From Lacrimispora sp. 210928-DFI.3.58 (GTDB taxonomy: Bacteria; Bacillota; Clostridia; Lachnospirales; Lachnospiraceae): a DNA stretch of 64,000 bases. Positions within the stretch are counted from its first letter, which is position 1, and the number at the start of each line of letters is the position of its first letter. The position numbers and the translations under genes are program-made. The notes below the pieces were generated by a model. The model was given only the letters and a program-made list of their open reading frames with translations, was not told the DNA's origin and made no database searches. Below, in pieces: positions 25,613 to 34,500 of the stretch. The stretch is from NCBI RefSeq assembly GCF_020554865.1, contig NZ_JAJCIC010000006.1, forward strand, positions 92,227 through 156,226. The letters are read 5' to 3'.

Positions 25613-25663
25613 CTGTTCCGTTCTTAACGCTCACGAGCCTTGAGAGGCTCGTGGCTAAACGAA
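25613..25663. other. oriT- or double-strand-origin-like hairpin
   Basis: CACGAGCCT and AGGCTCGTG are perfect 9-base arms with a TGAG loop, flanked by GTTCCGTT and AACGAAAC, which also nearly pair. It sits upstream of the relaxase gene, where a MobT relaxase would be expected to find its nick site. The assignment is by position and structure; the nick site is not identified. Confidence 0.5.
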
Positions 25664-25838
25664 ACAGCCCCAGTCAGAAACCCTATTTTTAGTCTGATAG
25701 TCCATGCTCATTCATGCTATCAAAGTGAAAACATCTCTTATATATGCTTACTCAAGTGTGTGATTGACCCTAGCGTGCTTAATCACTCTGTCTGATAAGA
25801 TAATAACGCCACTAGAATTACTTGTCAAGAAGTTTCGA

Positions 25839-25867
25839 TTGACTTTTCGATATATATTAAGTATGAT
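25839..25867 (+). promoter_or_regulatory. Promoter of the XRE regulator
   Basis: TTGACT and TATGAT are separated by 17 bases, about 50 bases before the ATG at 25918; GAAAGGAG is the ribosome site. Two TTTCGAT-like repeats overlap the -35 and could be an operator. Confidence 0.7.
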
Positions 25868-25917
25868 ATGCTTATAAATGACAATAAAAGCAACGAAAGG
25901 AGCGGTTATACTAAGTT

Positions 25918-26589
25918 ATGGAGTATTATGAAAAGAAAATCAGTTTCTTAGGAGAAAACATACAAATCATAAGAAAACACAGGGGAATGAAACAACAGGA
26001 ACTTGCCAATAAAATCGGTATCAATATGCAGAGCCTTTCCAAGATTGAACGAGGTGTGAATTATCCTACCTTTGATACATTGGAAAAGATAATGGACGTG
26101 CTGGGAGTAACACCGAATGAATTATTGTCGGGGGAATGGAAATATATTGACCACACCGAGCCATATATCATGGACGTTATCAAACGAGAACAGGATTTTA
26201 ATGTTTCCTTAGATTATTTGTCTGAAAATGAATTTTTCAATGACGAAAAAGAATGTAGATTTTACATGGAAACTACATTGATTAGATACATTAGCAATTA
26301 TCTTTCTAGTGAGGTAGTAGAGTTGGAAGAACTTATGGAAATCAAGCAGTTGATACAGCGTCAGAAATTGGAACGCATGATGAAAGTACATAAGGAAATG
26401 CGAGGGTTAGACCGATACAGAGAACAGCCCAAAGAGTATAAATATCACGACCCTTATGATGATTGGATATTCCGTCAGCTTGCAGATATAGACAACAGAA
26501 ACAACATTCCCAACACTTCGCCACAATTAGATTTTAATGAAACGGACTATGAAGATTATCTAAAAGAGAAATGGAATAGAGGACTTTAA
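25918..26589 (+). CDS. XRE-family regulator of the mobile element
   Basis: A protein of 223 residues. Residues ~12-70 form a Cro/C1 helix-turn-helix (NIQIIRKHRGMKQQELANKI, LSKIERGVNYPTFDTLEKIM, GVTPNELLSG). The rest is acidic, mostly helical and unrecognised (LSENEFFNDEKE, and EVVELEELMEIKQLIQRQK). It is divergent from the relaxase-xis-int genes and probably represses or times mobilization. Confidence 0.88.
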   Translation: MEYYEKKISFLGENIQIIRKHRGMKQQELANKIGINMQSLSKIERGVNYPTFDTLEKIMDVLGVTPNELLSGEWKYIDHTEPYIMDVIKREQDFNVSLDYLSENEFFNDEKECRFYMETTLIRYISNYLSSEVVELEELMEIKQLIQRQKLERMMKVHKEMRGLDRYREQPKEYKYHDPYDDWIFRQLADIDNRNNIPNTSPQLDFNETDYEDYLKEKWNRGL

Positions 26590-26601
26590 TTTTCCTCTTG
26601 C

Positions 26602-26700
26602 ATGAAAGATACAGCAAACAAAAAGCCCAATCAAGAGTGCAAAGCACCACCAATGGTGGTAAGGCTCTTTACAGGGTTCTTTCTTTTCTGTGGTGGGTAA
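26602..26700 (+). CDS. Short ORF, possible fragment of a transposon accessory gene
   Basis: Encodes 32 residues, MKDTANKKPNQECKAPPMVV followed by a hydrophobic RLFTGFFLFCGG. The KxPPMVVR-like stretch recalls the start of small TnpW-type proteins of clostridial transposons, but the rest is missing. An overlapping longer frame from a TTG at 26598 is less convincing. Both may be noncoding. Confidence 0.3.
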   Translation: MKDTANKKPNQECKAPPMVVRLFTGFFLFCGG

Positions 26701-27029
26701 TCAAGCGAAAAATGAAGAAGTGTTTTGTCATGCTTTATATTTTTATCCCGACTTTGATAATTCAGATTGTGAAAATGATTAAATACAGAAAAGCTAAATA
26801 ACACGATTTATATTAGCATCACTTTAATGATAAATTAGTTAGAGTGGTGCCTTATTTTTTTCTCTGTACAATCACTTAAATAGGTGCTATAGTAATGGGT
26901 AGATAGTATTCGAACAGAAACTATACCACATATTTTTTATTTTTAAACCATGAGGATTATATCAGTTTGAACGAGACCTCATCCATGCAGATTTTCATGA
27001 TTGTCACTTCCCAGAAAGGAGTGATCGAT
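26701..27029. other. AT-rich leader upstream of the pantothenate operon
   Basis: About 330 bases with no convincing gene. ATGAGG (26950) and CCTCAT (26977) could form a 6-base stem in the leader. No strong promoter and no known riboswitch were recognised; transcription may come from the XRE promoter or from an unseen one here. Confidence 0.5.
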
Positions 27030-27923
27030 ATGAGAGCAGGATTTATCGGAGCGGGGAAAGTAGGATTTTCCCTTGGAAAATACCTGAAGGAAAACGGCGT
27101 AGAGATTACGGGTTACTTCAGCAAATCACCGGAATCAGCTAAATCAGCAGCAGATTTTACTAACACAAAACTATATAAGAGTATAGAGGATATCTTAAGT
27201 GACAGTGATACCCTGTTTATTACTGTGCCTGATGGACAGATAAGCAAAGTATGGGATTATATGAAGAATCTGGATATTAAAAATAAAAATATTTGTCATT
27301 GCAGCGGTTCGATTTCATCAACCGTTTTTTTTGATGGTGAAAACCTCGGTGCAAATATCTATTCGGTACATCCCCTATATGCAATAAGTGATAAGTGCGA
27401 ATCATGGAAACACTTGAATAAGGCTTATTTTACTGTGGAGGGTTCGGCAGAGAATCTAGATGAGATTAAGAGTATCTTTGAGCGAGCAGGAAATAAGGTA
27501 ATCGCAATGGGAGCGGAAAATAAATCTCTTTACCACTGCGGTGCAGTAGTTGTAAGCAATCTCGTAAACGGACTTTTTCAAGTGGGGGCTGAAATGCTTG
27601 TAAAATGCGGCTTTGATAAAAAAGATGCAAAGAAAGCCTTAGTGCCTTTGTTTACTGGAAATGCCGACACATTGGCAGAAAAAGGAGTTGCGGCTGCCCT
27701 CACAGGTCCTGTTGAGCGAAATGATTTGTCGACTATCACAAAACACATTGAAGCTATTAAGGCAGCATGGATAAACGAGTCTGAGGAAAAGGTGGGATAT
27801 GAGATGATATATCTTTTGCTTTCAGAAAAGCTTCTCAGTATTGCACAGGAAAAACATTTAGACAGTGACTATTTGAAGATGACGGAGGTAATTAAAAATG
27901 AAAAACACAGTATCCACTTTTAA
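27030..27923 (+). CDS. panG: Ketopantoate reductase, PanG-like (Rossmann/DUF2520)
   Basis: About 297 residues when started at 27030, where GAAAGGAG precedes the ATG; an in-frame start 21 codons earlier has no such site. The N-terminus is a Rossmann fold ([16 protein letters not shown]7-x-G9-x-x-G12); the C-terminal half ([20 protein letters not shown], and [12 protein letters not shown]) fits the DUF2520 family. It differs from classical PanE. As the first gene before panB, panC and panD, it should reduce ketopantoate to pantoate, as reported for PanG in Francisella. The symbol rests on context and family memory. Confidence 0.8.
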   Translation: MRAGFIGAGKVGFSLGKYLKENGVEITGYFSKSPESAKSAADFTNTKLYKSIEDILSDSDTLFITVPDGQISKVWDYMKNLDIKNKNICHCSGSISSTVFFDGENLGANIYSVHPLYAISDKCESWKHLNKAYFTVEGSAENLDEIKSIFERAGNKVIAMGAENKSLYHCGAVVVSNLVNGLFQVGAEMLVKCGFDKKDAKKALVPLFTGNADTLAEKGVAAALTGPVERNDLSTITKHIEAIKAAWINESEEKVGYEMIYLLLSEKLLSIAQEKHLDSDYLKMTEVIKNEKHSIHF

Positions 27924-28725
27924 AGAACAGAAGGTTAAGGGCGATAAGATTACAATGCTGACAGCCTATGACTATTCGACAGCTAAATTGATGGATCAGT
28001 CAGGTATTAACGGTATTCTCGTTGGAGATTCTCTTGGCATGGTTATGCTCGGATACGAAAATACTTTGCCGGTAACAATGGAAGATATGATTCACCATAC
28101 AAGAGCAGTTACAAGAGGTGCCAAAGATGCCTTAGTAGTTGGAGATATGCCGTTTATGTCATATCAAGTTTCAGTTGAAGAGGCCATGTATAACGCAGGA
28201 AGACTTATGAAAGAAGGAAGATGTCAAGCAGTAAAGCTAGAAGGTGGAGCCTCTGTTTGTCCACAGATTAAAGCTATTACAGCTGCTTCAATTCCTGTTA
28301 TGGCACATATTGGACTTACACCTCAGTCAGTGAACGTTTTTGGAGGCTTTAAAGTTCAGGGAAAAAGTGAAGAGGGAGCAAAGAAACTCATTGAAGAGGC
28401 AAAAGCTGTTGAAGAAGCAGGAGCATTTGCGATTGTTTTGGAATGCGTACCTGCAAAATTAGCGGAAATTATTTCTGAAAGCATTAATATTCCTACAATA
28501 GGAATAGGTGCAGGATCTGGCTGCGATGGACAGATTCTCGTTTATCAGGACATGCTTGGAATGGTCTCTGACTTTACACCTAAATTCGTAAAACAATTCG
28601 CAAAGGTAGGAGATGTAATGAAAGAAGCCTTTGCTGCATATATAGAAGAAACTAAACAGGGAAGCTTTCCAGCACCTGAACACACATTTAAAATTTCAGA
28701 AGATGTAATTAACAAGTTATATTAG
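27898..28725 (+). CDS. panB: 3-methyl-2-oxobutanoate hydroxymethyltransferase
   Basis: A 275-residue TIM-barrel enzyme that makes ketopantoate from 2-oxoisovalerate and methylenetetrahydrofolate. Metal and substrate residues are visible: [11 protein letters not shown] (D44, S45), [10 protein letters not shown] (D83) and VKLEGG (E115), with ECVPA holding the catalytic Glu. GGAGGT eight bases before the ATG lies inside panG, which overlaps by 26 bases. Codon use is AT-rich like the rest of the element. Confidence 0.96.
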
Positions 28726-28736
28726 GAGATAGAACG

Positions 28737-29582
28737 ATGAAAATAGTAAAAACCGTAGATGAAGTGAGAGTTATAGTCAAAGAATGGAAGAAAGAAGGTC
28801 TTACAGTAGGTCTTGTTCCTACTATGGGATTTTTGCACGAAGGACATAAGAGTTTAATTACAAGGGCTGTTTCAGAAAACGATAGAGTTGTTGTCAGTGA
28901 TTTTGTAAATCCGACTCAATTTGGAGTAGGGGAAGATTTGGAAAGCTATCCGAGGGATTTGGAAAGGGATACTATGCTATGTGAGGAGGCAGGTGCTAAT
29001 TTAATATTTAATCCTGAGCCGGAAAATATGTATTTTGACGATTTTTCAACATATGTAAACATAGAAAGTCTTTCAGAGGAACTTTGTGGAAAATCACGAC
29101 CAATACATTTCAGGGGTGTAGGCACAGTAGTATCTAAACTTTTTAATATTGTAAATCCCGACAGAGCTTACTTTGGTCAAAAGGATGCACAGCAGCTTGC
29201 GATTATAAAAAGAATGGTTAGAGATTTGAACTTTGATATCGAAATTGTGGGCTGCCCTATAGTTAGAGAAGAGGATGGTCTTGCAAAGAGTTCAAGAAAT
29301 ACATATCTAAGCAAAGATGAGAGAAAGGCGGCACTAATTTTAAGCAAAGCAGTTAAGCTCGGAGAAGATATGGCAAAAGCAGGAGAAAAAGATACAGATA
29401 AAATTGTATCAGAAATGATTAAGCTTATTGAAACTGAGCCTATGGCGAAAATAGATTATGTTCAGGCTGTAGACGCTGTTTCAGTTAAACCGGTCAAGGA
29501 GATGACAGCACCAGTACTAGTTGCCATGGCAGTTTATATCGGCAAAACCAGATTGATTGACAACTTTATTTACGAAGGTTAA
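28737..29582 (+). CDS. panC: Pantothenate synthetase
   Basis: A protein of 281 residues, full family length. It joins pantoate and beta-alanine with ATP. The HIGH-like motif is [10 protein letters not shown] (H34, H37); [21 protein letters not shown] and the KMSKS-like GLAKSSRN follow in order. GGAGATAGAACG before the ATG gives a ribosome site 11 bases after the panB stop. Confidence 0.96.
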
Positions 29583-29595
29583 ACGGGGGTTAAAT

Positions 29596-29976
29596 ATGAC
29601 ATTTGAAATGTTAAAGGGGAAGATACACAGAGCTACAGTAGTTCAAGCAGAACTTGATTATGTAGGAAGCATCACTGTAGACGAAGACTTACTTGACAGT
29701 GCTGGAATTTTGGAGTATGAAAAGGTAAGTATCGTAGATATAAATAATGGGAACAGATTTGAGACATACACAATTGCAGGAGAAAGAGGCAGCGGAATGA
29801 TATGTCTCAATGGAGCTGCTGCAAGATGTGTTCAGACAGGTGATAAGATAATCATAATGTGCTATGCACAGATGACTCCAGAAGAGGTAAAGAAAAATCC
29901 ACCTAAAGTAGTATTTGTAGATGAGGATAACAAAATATCAAGAGTCGCAAGATACGAAAAACATGGTAAGCTATAA
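29596..29976 (+). CDS. panD: Aspartate 1-decarboxylase precursor
   Basis: A 126-residue pyruvoyl enzyme that makes beta-alanine from aspartate. The self-cleavage site is G24-S25 in [11 protein letters not shown]9 and the [19 protein letters not shown] segment are as expected. Started at 29596, where GGGGG lies upstream; the frame is open 13 codons earlier inside panC. With panG, panB and panC it completes pantothenate synthesis from 2-oxoisovalerate and aspartate. Confidence 0.96.
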   Translation: MTFEMLKGKIHRATVVQAELDYVGSITVDEDLLDSAGILEYEKVSIVDINNGNRFETYTIAGERGSGMICLNGAAARCVQTGDKIIIMCYAQMTPEEVKKNPPKVVFVDEDNKISRVARYEKHGKL

Positions 29977-30023
29977 GACATGTAATTTGCAAATAAAAAA
30001 GGGAATTTCGGTAATTAAAAAAT

Positions 30024-30176
30024 GTAAAAGGTGAAGAATATGTCATCTGCCCTCGTTGTGAGCAAGAAGTTTATAAAGAAGTAATAATTTATCCATTTTG
30101 TAACTTTGGCATAATGGCATGGCTTGAAGGAGAAAATGATGAAAATAGCAAACCAGTGAAAGATAAATCTAAGTAA
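30024..30176 (+). pseudogene. Zinc-ribbon-like remnant without a start codon
   Basis: An open frame of 50 codons reads EEYVICPRCEQEVYKEVIIY and later PFCNFGIMAWLEGE. The CPRC and FC cysteines suggest a small zinc ribbon like the cysteine-rich accessory proteins of Tn916 relatives. No ATG, GTG or TTG precedes it in frame, so it looks truncated. Confidence 0.45.
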
Positions 30177-30210
30177 AATCTCAGCTTAACAATTTAATAT
30201 CTATATTTAC

Positions 30211-30274
30211 AAAGCAGTTGGTCTTATGATTGACTGCTTTTAAAAAAGACACCGTTTAGGTGTGAGGTCTTTTT
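30211..30274 (+). terminator. Tandem terminators after the pan operon
   Basis: AAAGCAGT pairs with ACTGCTTT and runs into TTTT (30211-30241). A second hairpin pairs AAAAAGAC with GTCTTTTT and ACACC with GGTGT (30243-30274). Confidence 0.75.
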
Positions 30275-30310
30275 AGTGTTATTTATAGTCATATCAAGGC
30301 TCGTTTAATT

Positions 30311-30329
30311 ATGGTAAATTCGTGGTAAA
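30311..30329 (+). repeat. GTGGTAAA direct repeats, cargo-side end
   Basis: ATGGTAAATTCGTGGTAAA matches the arrangement at 22860-22879 in the same orientation. A probable Int arm site. Between here and apbE the sequence is AT-rich with no gene. Confidence 0.6.
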
Positions 30330-30467
30330 ATGAGTGCTTTTCTATACTTCAAAATATTTGAAAGTATAGTGTTTATACGGATAATCAAAAATTAGATATA
30401 AAATTTATTATAATTTAACGCTACTTACCTTTATTTTATTAGTCAGGGTTTATTAATTGAAAAAATG

Positions 30468-31535
30468 TCAGTTTCTGCGGATGATCCTTCTGTCTCGCTC
30501 AAGGCCTGCATCTGCCGGGATAAAGCTCTCCTCCAGGCCTTCTGTCATACTGATCGTGCCATCCGCCTCCACAAAAACAGCTTCAAAATCACCGTACTGC
30601 CTCCAATGCTCTTCTGCCTTCTCCATCCCCATTACAAAGAGAGAGGTGGACAGGGCATCGCACAGCAGGCCGCTTTCGCTGACCACAGTCACGGAGATCA
30701 GCCCGTTTTCTGCCGGAGCACCTGTAACGGGATCAATGATATGCCAATAAATGTTTCCGTCCTCATCCTCAAAAAAGCGCTCATAACCGCCGGAAGTGAT
30801 GACCGCCTTGTCAGAGACAGCAACTCCTCCCAGATAGCCGGAGCCCTGGGGATCCTGTATGGCAATGAGCCAGTCTGTACCATCCGGCCTGCTTCCCAAT
30901 GTCTGGACATTTCCTCCAAGGTTCAAAAGGGCAGAGGTGATGCCGTTTTCCCGAAGGAGCGCCAGCAGCTCATCCCCCGTGTAGCCCTTTGCCACACTTC
31001 CCAGATCGATTTCCATGTCAGGCTCCAGGGATGCATGGCCTGATGTAAGGCGGATTTTCCGGTAATCTACGTTCTCCAGCAGCTGCGCTCTCTCCTCCTT
31101 GCCGGGGACATGGTATTCCCCGGTGGTAAAGCCCCAGCTTTTTACCACAGGATAAATGGAGATGTCCAGGGTTCCCTGGGTCCGGCTGCACATTTTCAAT
31201 GCACTCTCCAGCAGGCGCTCCGTATCCTCTGACAGCTTTGCCTTCCCACGGCTGTTCAGCTCATGGATCTCACTGTTCTCATCTGTGACAGAGAACAGTC
31301 CTTCCAGCTGTTTTATGCGCTCTTCCGCCTGTGACATCAGCCTGTCATTTCCCCCGTAAACAGACAAGGACATGACGGTGTCCATTGCAAACACCGTCAT
31401 GTCACAGCTTTCCTCTGTCTTGCGGGAGCTCTGGCCGGGGCGGTCATAATGGGCCGTCCCGGTTTCCTTTGGCGCTAGCTGCTCCCTGCAGCCGCACAGC
31501 AATAGTGCCAGAAATATCCAACACCATCTTTTCAT
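30468..31535 (-). CDS. apbE: FAD:protein FMN transferase lipoprotein
   Basis: About 355 residues. A signal peptide with CGC lipobox places it on the outer membrane face. ApbE motifs include FAMDTVMSLSVYG near residue 50, and DLGSVAKGYTGDELLALLRE followed by SALLNLGGNV. The family attaches FMN covalently to Thr/Ser of target proteins. The ATG at 31535 is preferred; an in-frame TTG six codons earlier overlaps the GGAGG. The stop lies near the mobile-element boundary, so the very C-terminus could have been changed by insertion. It follows the giant surface protein gene by 47 bases. Confidence 0.9.
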   Translation of the reverse strand: MKRWCWIFLALLLCGCREQLAPKETGTAHYDRPGQSSRKTEESCDMTVFAMDTVMSLSVYGGNDRLMSQAEERIKQLEGLFSVTDENSEIHELNSRGKAKLSEDTERLLESALKMCSRTQGTLDISIYPVVKSWGFTTGEYHVPGKEERAQLLENVDYRKIRLTSGHASLEPDMEIDLGSVAKGYTGDELLALLRENGITSALLNLGGNVQTLGSRPDGTDWLIAIQDPQGSGYLGGVAVSDKAVITSGGYERFFEDEDGNIYWHIIDPVTGAPAENGLISVTVVSESGLLCDALSTSLFVMGMEKAEEHWRQYGDFEAVFVEADGTISMTEGLEESFIPADAGLERDRRIIRRN

Positions 31536-31582
31536 TCCTTCATTTCCTCCCAAATAGAGTAATACTCCCGCAGGATCCCTGG

Positions 31583-34500
31583 TTACAGGACTTCGGCGGA
31601 CTCGCCAGACTGATCGTTGGCATCAGAAGGTGCTGCCTCCTCTGTGCTTTCTCCGGAAGCTCCGCCGTCCTCGGAATTGCCGTCCCCGGAGGATCCGTCT
31701 TCATCCAAACTGCCATCCTCCTCCGGCTCACCTTCCTCTGGAGTTTCCTCTGGATTCTCGCCCTTGGCAGGCTCAGTCTCCTCTGGATCCTCACCTTCGG
31801 CCGGGCCGGACTCTCCTGGCCCTTCGCCCTGTGCCGGGCCGGACTCCCCTGGCTTCTCTTCCTGGACTGAGCCGGATTCCTCTGGCTTTTCTCCCTCAGC
31901 CGAATCATTCTCATCCGGAGTTTCTCCTGCATCAGGCTCCTTCTCCTCCGGCTCTTCTGTTTTCTCAGAATCCGCCCCCTCCGGCTGCACAGCCTCCGCG
32001 GTGTCCTCCTTGGCTGTAAGATTGGTTTCCGCCTTCACGGCCTCAAGGATGCTGCTCTTTAAGGCTGTGATATTTAAGGCTGCCCTGAGTGCGGAGGACT
32101 CTTCTGTCTTGATCAGCTTTCCGTCCTTTACGGTAAAGGCGATATCCTCATAGCCATCTGCAGAGATCACAACCTCGATCTCCTCTTCTCCGGCAAAGCC
32201 ATCGGTTGTCAGGTCAAGGCAGTCGTATGCATAGGCATCATACATGCTGTCTGCAGCCGAAAGCTTATACTCGCTGACAGAGTTCCAGAAGGAAGAGGTT
32301 CTCTTATAATCTATGCTTCCTACACGCACAGAAGTAATCTTGTTCAGATAACCAGTCAGTACATCACCTGATAATCCTCCAAAGGTCACGCGGTAGCACT
32401 CCGTATCCAAAAGGGACGACGGGACCTTTTTCTTAAACTCCTCTACTGTTGGAGCTTTATTGCCCTCCTCTGCTTCTTCCTCAACATCGATATCCACCGT
32501 ATTATCTTCGTAGCCGTCTGCTTCCACTGTAAGTGTGACCATGCTGCCGCTTTCTAAACCGCTGACATCAATGGAAAGCTCACTGCCGCTTACATGATAG
32601 GATAACTCTTCATCCGCATCATAATAAATCTTTGAGACCGCTTCCAGATATTCCTCATCATCGCAGGTTAATATCACCTTTTCACCAGCACTGATCGTGG
32701 TTTCACCCTTTAACTTTGGTGCCGGTTTTACCTCAATTGTTTCTCCCGTTACCAGCTGTCCATCCTTATCTACTGTGAATATTACATCATCATAGCCATC
32801 TGCAAGGATTGTGACTTCTGTGTTCTCATCTGTACTGAAGCCATCCAGCGTCAGATCCAGGCAGTCATACTGTCCTGTTCCGTCCGTTACATTCTGATAA
32901 TATTGCGGTCCGTCATAGGAATTAAGTCCAAGGAGCGGCCGCCTATAGGATGTGCCGTTGACTTCAACATCTGTGATTGCCTTCAAGTAAGCTTCCAGAT
33001 CTGCTCTTACAAGTCCTTCAAACGTCACCCGGTAATGTTCCGGTGTGAAGCTCATAAAACCGGCATTATATGTAACCTTCCCGACCTGCGGCGCCTCTTT
33101 CTGCTCCTCTGCCGGCTGTCCGTCCTTTACTGCAAACTCTGCTTCCAGCTCATCCTCATAATATTCTGCTGTGATGGAAACCGTATAGCTTCCAGGCCTT
33201 ACATTGCAAAGCGTGATGCTCTTTTTATCCTCAGAAACCACATAATATACGGCATCGCTTCCCTCTGCGCCTTTTGCTAATACATTGTCTGCCTCCTGAT
33301 TTTCATCTGTCAGCACCACTGTCTTCAGATTCTTCAGGAAATCACCTTCTGAATTTCCTACAATGAAGGATGCCTCTGCATAACCATTTTCATCTGCTGT
33401 AAATGCTTCTTCATTTTCCGGATAATCCGGGAACAGCTTCAATCCGGTCTCCAGCACCTTCTGGTAATCCACTGTGACTGCCTGGCTCTTGTAGCCCGAT
33501 GCATCGACCACCAGCTTCACCTCTCCGGCAGAGAGTACACTGGCGTCAATTGTCAGCGTACCGGCTGCTGCGTCTACTGTGTATTTATCAGATGCCAGTT
33601 CCTTCCAATCGCCGTTCAGATATACAGCTGTTATCTTTTCAAGGTACTCTGTATTTGAGCAGCTCAGAACGACTGCTTCGCCCTCTGCTCCCTGCTTTGG
33701 CTGAAGCTCCGGCGCATCCAGGCGTCCGTAATCACTGTTGTACTGGATATCGCCCAAAAGTCCGTCCTCCAGAACTTCCTTCACTGCATAGGGACGGTTT
33801 AAGTACTCTTCACCATCTTCTTTGTATGCCTCAAATGTCAGTACGGTATTGTTTACTTTTGCAGCTTCCACCTCATCAATGTAATCTGTCCAGTCATAAT
33901 ATACCGTATCACCGATATCCAGAACAGCATCATAGCTCATACTGTTCCAATAGTCCATCACAGCTATAACGGCGTCATTCTGCTCACCCAGCTCATTTAA
34001 GATCATGGCATTTACCAGCAGGTCTGTATCGAACAGAAGGTCTGCTGCTGTGTAGCTGCTGCCTCCGTCTCCGCTGCCTGAGGAGCCTCCTGAGGAGGAA
34101 GTGGCACGGCTGACGGCATCAAATGCAACTGCCATTTTGGCTCTGCCTGACCTTCCCGGCGAAGAGTCTCCCCCTGTCACCACAAAGCTCTTGCTCATGT
34201 TCTTAAAGCCATTGGAATATACGGTGATAGTGTAGGTACCATTATAGGGAATGTTGTTGCGTCCGTTTTCTGCTTCCACATCATTATACAGAACGAACAG
34301 ATCTCCGATCAGATACCAGTCATCGATCATGGTCAGTTCCTTTGTGTCTCCTGCCGGATCTGTCAGAGTGACTCGCTCCACAGGCTGGGTGATCCCATAG
34401 ACCATATTTTCCACTTCAAAATGCAGGTTCTTTCCGGATACGGCGCTCTCTTTCAGCTTCATTGTTGGCGCTGTTTCATTTACCAGGTGGATGGAAACCA

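Larger units (their letters stand above)
25467..25917. other. Noncoding control region of the mobile element
   Basis: About 450 bases without a gene between relaxase and XRE regulator. It holds a CCCCG/CGGGG hairpin (~25474-25491), a small GCGCC/GGCGT hairpin near 25580, the large oriT-like hairpin at 25613-25663 and the XRE promoter. No RNA gene is recognised. Confidence 0.6.
22716..30399. mobile_element. Tn916-integrase integrative mobilizable element carrying pantothenate genes (ends approximate)
   Basis: An AT-rich island between the glycine-riboswitch promoter and apbE. From the left it has integrase, excisionase, MobT-type relaxase, an oriT-like hairpin, an XRE regulator, a small gene fragment, panG-like/panB/panC/panD and a zinc-ribbon remnant. 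No conjugation ATPase or secretion genes are present, so it is mobilizable rather than self-transmissible. GTGGTAAA direct repeats lie near both ends. The exact ends are not certain; AAAAATTATATAT at 22716 and AAAAATTAGATAT at 30387 are the best matching sequences and were used as bounds. Confidence 0.75.

Noticed and set aside
26598-26801. 67-codon frame with a hydrophobic end
   Set aside because: TTG start without a proper ribosome site and no recognisable family; kept only as background to the shorter candidate at 26602.
26701-27029. Possible pantothenate-responsive riboswitch before the pan operon
   Set aside because: No known vitamin B5 riboswitch exists to compare with, and only a weak 6-base stem is seen.
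30468-30520. apbE as a pseudogene cut by the mobile element
   Set aside because: The frame continues to a normal stop and the length is typical; only a minor change of the very end is possible.
31617-32153. Plus-strand frame rich in Ser/Pro opposite the surface-protein tail
   Set aside because: Antisense of the acidic tail; no ribosome site or domain.
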